A stretch of DNA of 11,140 nt, from contig CAYMCM010000069.1 of the NCBI GenBank assembly GCA_964388945.1, positions 1-11,140 on the forward strand, given 5' to 3'. How positions within the stretch are numbered: position 1 is the stretch's first letter; every line of letters starts with the position of its first letter. Shown in pieces: positions 6,409-11,140 of this stretch. The translations under genes and the position numbers were made by a program. This DNA is from Roseburia_D sp964388945 (GTDB lineage Bacteria; Bacillota; Clostridia; Lachnospirales; Lachnospiraceae). The notes under the pieces were generated by a model. The model searched no databases. It saw nothing but the letters and a program-made list of their open reading frames with translations, and was not told the DNA's origin.

Positions 6409-7263
6409 TTATTCTTCTTTTGTAAACTTTATAGCTCCACCAACTCCATAGAACTTATCAAAGTATGCCTTTAATCTATCAATTACTGTTTTCTTCATCT
6501 TGGCTCTGTTACCACCACCAAAACGGCTAACTTGTGGCATAATCTTATCAATGTCTGTACCAACGGTCTTAACTTCGCCTTCACGAAATGCATTTTCAAG
6601 GAACTTACGAGTCTCATCTTCTTTCAATCTTTCTTCTTCAATGATGATAACCAGTTCTTGTTCTCGCATTTCTACCACATAATCATGCCACTCAACCATG
6701 ACATCATCAACATCATTTACACCATTCAAAAATGCCTCAATAAGTTCCTTTTTGCTACGAAGTTCTGGACTGGCATCAATAGCCTTACGAATTGTGATAA
6801 GAACTTCTTTATCCTCACAATGTGTATCGTGATATTTCTTTACAAGCATAAGTATATAGTCGATATTGATTTCTATCTGCTTTATAAGCTCTACCTCAAA
6901 TACAACATCATCCGTGATATCTGACAATTCACCTTTTTCCCTCTTTCGTTTCCAATCATCCCTCAAATCCTGGTAACGTCCAAGATAATCCTGTAAATCT
7001 CTTTCATTGAGAAGCTCCTTTTCTTTGAATTCATCAAATGCAACAAGCAAATTTCTCATACGAAGAATAGAGCCAAACAGAGCAATAAAATCTTTTTGGT
7101 TCTGTTCTCCGATAATCTGCGGCTCTGTTAACGGAAACTTTGTAGTCAAATCCTCAACCATATCAATGTATCCAGGCATCTGTTTTCCATCCACAGATTC
7201 ATAGACACAAGTAAATAACAGCCAGTCCATCGGAAGGTCTGGTCTACCAATCAACTGAAATGG
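6409..7263 (-). pseudogene. hsdR: C-terminal fragment of type I restriction endonuclease subunit R
   Basis: About 284 codons correspond to the end of an HsdR protein, which is normally about 1000 residues. The N-terminal nuclease and helicase motor parts are absent. The fragment opens with GRPDLPMDWLLFTCVYES and VDGKQMPGYIDMVEDLTTKFP. It continues through the helical C-terminal domain that in HsdR contacts the methyltransferase core (ALFGSILRMRNLLVAFDEF, KYHDTH, RFGGGNRAKMKKTVIDRL). The frame is open to a TAA a few codons before the Gln-Leu-Ile-Gly start, where homology ends abruptly against plus-strand toxin-like DNA. No start signal is visible beyond a TTG. It is not expected to cut DNA. 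No hsdM or hsdS is in the window. Confidence 0.85.
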
Positions 7264-7358
7264 TTAATCCCTTTCGGATGGCAGACTGCGGTCTTTTTTC
7301 TGGCTTTCCAATAGGAGTTCTCCATTTTGCAATGAGCCGAAGGAGGGCTCCTATTCTT

Positions 7359-7709
7359 ATGAAAAATGAAGAGTTATTAGACTGGGATACTATCGTTAGT
7401 AAAAAAGGCGAAACGCGAACAGAACACATCATTCGACATACCATTCCTAACAGTAATCGTAAATCACATGGTGTTCTTAACGGAAATCCTACAGATATGG
7501 TAAACGTTGCATGGAAACAACGCCATTCTATTAATCCAATTTCGGATGGAATGGGAGGCTCTATCTACAATATTTCTTACAAAGATGCAGGTTATGAAAG
7601 TGGATATATTAATACAGGTGCCAAACTGGACTATATAACCATTATAACAAAGGATAAGAGTGCAGTTTTAATTACAGCATTTCCTTCTTTAGGAAATTAT
7701 CAGAAATAG
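7359..7709 (+). CDS. orphan toxin-like domain protein (116 aa), possible RNase-type polymorphic toxin C-terminus
   Basis: This is the only plus-strand gene of note. The 116 residues contain GETRTEHIIRHTIP, SHGVLNG, VNVAWKQ, SDGMGGSIYNISYKDAGYESGY and a terminal VLITAFPSLGNYQK. The order of His-rich motif, HGV, AW, YNI, aromatic-Gly stretch and final ITAFP resembles C-terminal domains of polymorphic toxins that I believe are small nucleases of the BECR type. I cannot name the family. The start at 7359 has AGGAGG 12 bases upstream, inside a possible hairpin. Upstream codons back to 7260 are open but do not look coding. No carrier domain, secretion signal or immunity gene is visible, so it may be a cut-off toxin tip. 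It converges on rlmD. Confidence 0.5.
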   Translation: MKNEELLDWDTIVSKKGETRTEHIIRHTIPNSNRKSHGVLNGNPTDMVNVAWKQRHSINPISDGMGGSIYNISYKDAGYESGYINTGAKLDYITIITKDKSAVLITAFPSLGNYQK

Positions 7710-7752
7710 AACAAACTCTAACGTCATATTTATCTTCTACCATCTTAAATAT

Positions 7753-7786
7753 AAAAGCGACAGTTCCAATTTCTGGTTCTGTCGCT
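7753..7786 (-). terminator. Rho-independent terminator of the corA-rlmD operon
   Basis: AGCGACAG (7756-7763) and CTGTCGCT (7779-7786) form a perfect 8-bp stem, extended by an inner CCA/TGG pairing. Read on the minus strand it is followed by TTTTAT. It lies about 30 bp after the rlmD stop. In the plus direction the T-run is poor, so it mainly serves rlmD. Confidence 0.7.
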
Positions 7787-7817
7787 CAATTTATTATTCA
7801 ACACATTACATATAATT

Positions 7818-9272
7818 CTACACCATCTTAAAATGTTCCAATGCATCCACAATTGCTTTTTCTTTCTCTTTTGGACACTGTGGCTGTCTGCTATCTTCCG
7901 ATTTTGCCTGATTATAATTCTTTCCAACCTCAATTCCACATTTCTTCTTTATCTGTGATATATATAGATTAGAAACCTTCATTCCATCATTATGCTCTGC
8001 CACATACTTCTTTATCTCATCATATGTCGCCTTAGTCTCCGCTGATGTTACATCCATATCATCAAGTTCAATCGTAACATCAATGTAATCATCCGGCTTT
8101 TGTTTTAGTTGGGACAAAAGAACAACCGTCTCAACATGATTCGTAAACGGAAACATATCAAATGGTCTGCACTCTTTCGCCTCATACCCGTGTTTCGTTA
8201 AATATTTCACATCTCTTGCAAGTGTTTCCACATTGCATGAAACGTAAACAATGCGCTTCGGTGCCAATTTTACGGCAGAGGAAAGAAACGCCTCGTCACT
8301 GCCCGCACGCGGCGGATCCATGAAAAGTACGTCTACTTTTTCTTTGTTTTGCGCCATCTCTACCATAAATCTCCCGGCATCATCATTGTAAAACCGGATG
8401 TTTTTCCGGTTATTGCGCTTTGCATTCGTAATCGCATCACGCACAGCATCACGGTTTAATTCGACACCGATGACTTCTCCGGCTGTCTTTGATGCGACCA
8501 TACCGATGGTTCCGATTCCGCAGTACGCATCAAAAACTCTCTCTTTTCCAGTCAGATGCGCATACCTTACTGCTGCCTCATAAAGTTTTTCGGTCTGCAC
8601 CGGATTGACCTGATAAAACGAGGACGGTGAAATCCGAAAGGTCAGTCCGCACAGTTCGTCTTCAATATAACCTTTTCCGTACAGCGTAATATTGCGCTCA
8701 CCGAGCACCATGCTCGTCTTTTTGTCATTTACGTTTAAAATAACCGTAGAAATTTCAGGATGCAGCTTGCGCAGTGCCTTTACAAAATTATTTTTGGACG
8801 GCAGGATCGGGGAGCTTAACACCAGAACGACCATGACCTGACCGGTGGAAAAGCCGCGGCGCACCAGTACGTGACGAAGCAGTCCATATCCCGTGTCCTC
8901 ATCATAGGTTTTGATCTTAAAGGATCTTAACATCCCACGGATGTCCACAATGACCGCATCCGAAAGTTCATCCTCGATCTCACAGGCATCTACATTAATG
9001 ACAGTATGTGTTCCTTCTTTATAGATACCGGAAATAATAGTTCCGTTTTTTAAACGGTCAAACACCGCATGCACTTTATTCCGGTAATGATACGGATGTT
9101 CCATACCGACAATGGGAAGCACCTTACAGTAGCTTCCCATCCATTTTTTCACTTCCTGTTCTTTTTTCGCAAGCTGCTTTTCATATGGCACTCCCTGATA
9201 TTCACAGCCGCCGCATTTTTTCGCAAGTGCACATCCATTCATTTTTCGATCTGTACGCTTCTTTTCATTCAT
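7818..9272 (-). CDS. rlmD: 23S rRNA (uracil-C5)-methyltransferase RlmD with C-terminal tail
   Basis: The 484 residues transfer a methyl group from S-adenosylmethionine to C5 of a uracil in 23S rRNA. An Fe-S cluster motif uses Cys14, Cys20, Cys23 and Cys97. The SAM site is FDAYCGIGTIG (248-258), with DPPRAG at 319-324. The catalytic Cys346 is in VYVSCN and the general base Glu381 is in NHVETVVLL. The family normally ends soon after this Glu. Here about 95 further residues (389-484; KVSNLYISQIKKKCGI, RQPQCPKEKE) form a tail homologous to the orphan copy at 1152-1400. The DNA of the tail is visibly richer in A+T than the body. The start at 9272 is two bases after the corA stop and gives the family-like N-terminus; an upstream in-frame Met at 9383 lies inside corA. 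The enzyme should be active. Confidence 0.92.
   Translation of the reverse strand: MNEKKRTDRKMNGCALAKKCGGCEYQGVPYEKQLAKKEQEVKKWMGSYCKVLPIVGMEHPYHYRNKVHAVFDRLKNGTIISGIYKEGTHTVINVDACEIEDELSDAVIVDIRGMLRSFKIKTYDEDTGYGLLRHVLVRRGFSTGQVMVVLVLSSPILPSKNNFVKALRKLHPEISTVILNVNDKKTSMVLGERNITLYGKGYIEDELCGLTFRISPSSFYQVNPVQTEKLYEAAVRYAHLTGKERVFDAYCGIGTIGMVASKTAGEVIGVELNRDAVRDAITNAKRNNRKNIRFYNDDAGRFMVEMAQNKEKVDVLFMDPPRAGSDEAFLSSAVKLAPKRIVYVSCNVETLARDVKYLTKHGYEAKECRPFDMFPFTNHVETVVLLSQLKQKPDDYIDVTIELDDMDVTSAETKATYDEIKKYVAEHNDGMKVSNLYISQIKKKCGIEVGKNYNQAKSEDSRQPQCPKEKEKAIVDALEHFKMV
8121..8133. other. probable right attachment site inside rlmD
   Basis: This is the second copy of AACAACCGTCTCA. On the minus strand it covers codons 381-384 of rlmD, Glu-Thr-Val-Val, including the catalytic Glu. 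Recombination here leaves the enzyme core unchanged and swaps only what follows. Confidence 0.6.
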
Positions 9273-9274
9273 AT

Positions 9275-10216
9275 TTATAACATCTTCTTCTTTCTTAAGA
9301 TTAACAGTGTCAGCAGACAAATGATCAATGTCAGCAGACAGATAATTCCAAATCCGTTCGCCGTATTTGCAAACGGCATCCATTCTTCATCCACATTCAT
9401 TCCATAAAGCCCTGAAATTACGGTCGGAATTGCCATAACAATGGTGATCGAAGTCAGATACTTCATGACGTTGTTCAATCGGTTATCCAAAATCGAGGAC
9501 AATAACTCTCTCGTTCCATTGATGATATCACGGTAAATAGACGTCATCTCGATCGCCTGCTTATTTTCGACTATGACATCTCCAAGCAACTCCTGATCCT
9601 CCGGATACTGTTTTAATCTCGTGTAACGGGACAATCGGTCGAGCACCACACCATTTGCACGCAGGGACGTTGCAAAGTAGACCAGTGTAGATTCCAGACT
9701 ATGCAGATCGATCAGATCTTCATCCTCGGTATTTTCCCCGACCCTCTCCTCGATCGCTGTGCGTTTTTTATCGATAATGCGCAGGTCACTCTGATAAAGT
9801 GCCGCTGTCTGAAACAGGATCTGATAGACAAAACGCATTTTCTTCTTGGTACTGAAATCCCGCACTCTGCGTTTCACAAAATGCTGCAGCACCGGCGTTT
9901 CCTCGGTGCATACCGTGATGATTGCTCCCTGTGTAAGCAGGATACCAAGCGGGATCGTAATGTAGGTTTCCACATCATGATTGACTTCTATGGACGGAAT
10001 ATCCACAAGGATCAAAGTATAACCGTCCTCAAGTTCAATACGGGAACTCTCCTCATCATCGAGAGCTGCCCGGATATCGGTAATATCTATATCAAAATAA
10101 TCGGCAATTTTTTGGGATTCTTCCATCGAGGGGCTTGTCATCTCAACCCAGACGCCTTCTTCAAGCTGTTCACGTTCTTCTATGATCTGTTCCTCTGTTT
10201 TGTATATTTTCAGCAT
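9275..10216 (-). CDS. corA: CorA-family magnesium/divalent cation channel
   Basis: The 313 residues form a membrane pentamer subunit for Mg2+ or related ion uptake. A long cytosolic domain covers about 1-240. Two C-terminal membrane segments follow, at about 252-271 and 288-307. Between them lies the signature GMN motif at 272-274 (SGLYGMNV) and an acidic periplasmic loop (DEEWMPFAN); the protein ends in a Lys-rich cytosolic tail. The length is normal. The start at 10216 has GAGGAGG seven bases upstream; an in-frame start ten codons earlier would overlap that site. It has a strong promoter 55 bp upstream and is followed after two bases by rlmD, forming an operon. Confidence 0.93.
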   Translation of the reverse strand: MLKIYKTEEQIIEEREQLEEGVWVEMTSPSMEESQKIADYFDIDITDIRAALDDEESSRIELEDGYTLILVDIPSIEVNHDVETYITIPLGILLTQGAIITVCTEETPVLQHFVKRRVRDFSTKKKMRFVYQILFQTAALYQSDLRIIDKKRTAIEERVGENTEDEDLIDLHSLESTLVYFATSLRANGVVLDRLSRYTRLKQYPEDQELLGDVIVENKQAIEMTSIYRDIINGTRELLSSILDNRLNNVMKYLTSITIVMAIPTVISGLYGMNVDEEWMPFANTANGFGIICLLTLIICLLTLLILRKKKML

Positions 10217-10270
10217 GACACTACCTCCTCGTCCGTTTTTTTGCAAAATAAGCGCAAATTCACCTGTATC

Positions 10271-10299
10271 AGTATAGCATTCCTTTTTTTAATTTTCAA
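10271..10299 (-). promoter_or_regulatory. sigma-A promoter of corA-rlmD
   Basis: On the minus strand, TTGAAA (10294-10299) and TATACT (10271-10276) are separated by exactly 17 bp, the spacer being A-rich. Both hexamers are close to consensus. It is the only strong promoter seen between the GNAT pseudogene and corA. Confidence 0.75.
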
Positions 10300-10343
10300 T
10301 GACGGAAACTCACGTTTTACTCATTGCAGCAAAATCCCAAACG

Positions 10344-10688
10344 TTATCTTTTTAATTCAACCAGATATTCGGTAGTATCTTCCTCGAATCGCTTTTGGCC
10401 AGTCAGCCGGAAACCATGTCTACTGTAAAAAGAAACTGCTCTTGTGTTTTTTTCTAACGCCCATAAATGATCCACACAAAATTCTTTGATCAGCCCGTCA
10501 TCAAACACAAAAATATTTTTCAGTATCTCTTCTTTTTTAAAGTAATTGTCAATGACAGAAACCACCTGCATCTCACCAAAAGAAAATCCCGCATCTTTGA
10601 ATATTGGGAAATAGTTTATTCTATTGTTAAATACATAAATTTCAGCAATTCTTGATAAATCTTATGCTTGTGCCTTTCTTATCTTCAT
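10344..10688 (-). pseudogene. GNAT N-acetyltransferase pseudogene (nonsense plus internal deletion)
   Basis: The ATG at 10688 follows GGAGG at 12 bases. The frame reads MKIRKAQA, then TAA at codon 9 (10662-10664), then continues as DLSRIAEIYVFNNRINYFP, GFSFGEMQ, NIFVFDDGLIKEF and joins CVDHLWALEKNTRAVSFYSRHGF near codon 70. Typical GNAT proteins of this type have about 150 residues. Here about 40 are missing in the middle, including the acetyl-CoA binding Q/RxxGxG/A motif. A shorter in-frame Met exists at 10571 but the product could not bind acetyl-CoA. The N- and C-termini match well, so this was a single gene that suffered a deletion and a stop. Substrate unknown. Confidence 0.75.
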
Positions 10689-10810
10689 ATGATCTCTTTT
10701 CCTCCAAAGGTAAAAACGAACCTTTAAACATTTTACAAAACTCTCATATTAAACTTTCCAATTCTGCTATAGTCCCATATTTAATCCTCCTCCACAAATT
10801 GGAAGTTATA

Positions 10811-11116
10811 CTAATCTTTTTTATAAAATACTAATGTTAATTTATCATTAATCATTTCTGTTTTTCCTGTTTGATGATATCCCATCTTTTCGTATAGATA
10901 ACAATTACCCTTTTCTTGTAATATAGTATCTAATTCCCAATCAGAACTACCATGAATCTCTTCCGCTAATTGTATCGCCTTTTGGGCATAGCCTTTATTT
11001 CTATATTCTGGTCTAATGAAAATAGGAGATATTCTTGTTAATTTTATATCCATAGTATACGCTCCTTTACAATCTACAAATTCTGATTGTGCAAACACAT
11101 AATTTAAGGGTTCTGT
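10811..11116 (-). pseudogene. 5'-truncated GNAT N-acetyltransferase
   Basis: This carries the C-terminal half of a GNAT: TRISPIFIRPEYRNKGYAQKAI holds the acetyl-CoA motif (RNKGYAQ), followed by AEEIHGSSDWELDTILQE and CYLYEKMGYHQTGKTE. The frame is open upstream to a TAA at 11117-11119 with still plausible coding (QVTEPLNYVFAQ), so the N-terminal substrate-binding half has been lost or lies beyond a stop. An ATG at 11053 with AAAGGAG eight bases upstream could give an 80-residue product, but that Shine-Dalgarno may just be former coding sequence. It is distinct from the neighbouring GNAT pseudogene. Confidence 0.65.
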
Positions 11117-11140
11117 TACCTGTTATAATTTATTATTAAT

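Larger units (their letters stand above)
1448..8133. mobile_element. putative integrated element in the 3' end of rlmD
   Basis: About 6.7 kb is bounded by 13-bp direct repeats, with a large serine recombinase at the left end and the 3' end of rlmD at the right. The interior is poorer in G+C than the rlmD body and corA, and it holds accessory genes only. No relaxase, conjugation or replication gene is visible, so it is at most a mobilisable or decayed element. The 3' end of rum/rlmD is a known hotspot for integrative elements in streptococci, which supports the reading. The boundaries rest on the repeat and the duplicated tail only. Confidence 0.6.

Noticed and set aside
9273..9383. Longer RlmD start at 9383
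   Set aside because: It would lie inside corA, lacks a ribosome binding site, and adds residues not typical for RlmD; the ATG at 9272 follows the corA stop directly.
9701..10375. Plus-strand open frame of 224 codons opposite corA
   Set aside because: It is a shadow of corA: it has no family resemblance or ribosome binding site and lies antisense to a clear gene.
10756..10804. Inverted repeat TTCCAATT/AATTGGAA between the GNAT pseudogenes
   Set aside because: It has a 33-base loop, only 8-bp arms and no U-run; it could be chance in A+T-rich DNA.

Overview
The window looks like a low-G+C Firmicutes chromosome, most likely Lachnospiraceae. This is inferred from A+T-rich composition, AGGAGG-type ribosome binding sites, and a corA-rlmD pair whose RlmD carries a C-terminal tail I associate with that group. 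Nearly every gene lies on the minus strand, so transcription mostly runs from high to low coordinates.

Right part (about 7818-11140): two decayed GNAT acetyltransferases, then a healthy two-gene operon with a clear sigma-A promoter. It encodes a CorA-type metal channel and the 23S rRNA uracil-C5 methyltransferase RlmD, with a terminator behind it. The bodies of these two genes are visibly richer in G+C than what lies to the left.

Middle part (about 1448-8133, 6.7 kb): a probable integrated element bounded by a 13-bp direct repeat. One copy lies in rlmD at the catalytic-Glu codon; the other is inside the 3' end of a large serine recombinase gene. Between them, left to right, are the recombinase, a DUF1016/YhcG-type PD-(D/E)xK nuclease overlapping it by 4 bp, a 67-residue protein of unknown function, an XRE-TPR regulator, a 640-bp gene-free stretch with G/C-tract hairpins and degenerate repeats, the C-terminal quarter of a type I restriction HsdR, an orphan toxin-like ORF on the plus strand, and the tail of rlmD. 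DUF1016 plus hsdR debris suggests the remains of a restriction/defence island.

Left part (1-1447): a second, orphan copy of the rlmD tail, a C-terminally truncated dinD-like gene, a broken tnpV and a small conserved-looking ORF. This is further mobile-element debris and suggests that elements have accumulated at the rlmD 3' end.

Main observation: the two 13-bp repeats sit in the same reading frame in rlmD and in the recombinase gene. In an excised circle the recombinase would therefore read straight into the tail now attached to RlmD. Integration would exchange a C-terminal domain between the integrase and its housekeeping target while keeping the methyltransferase catalytic Glu intact.
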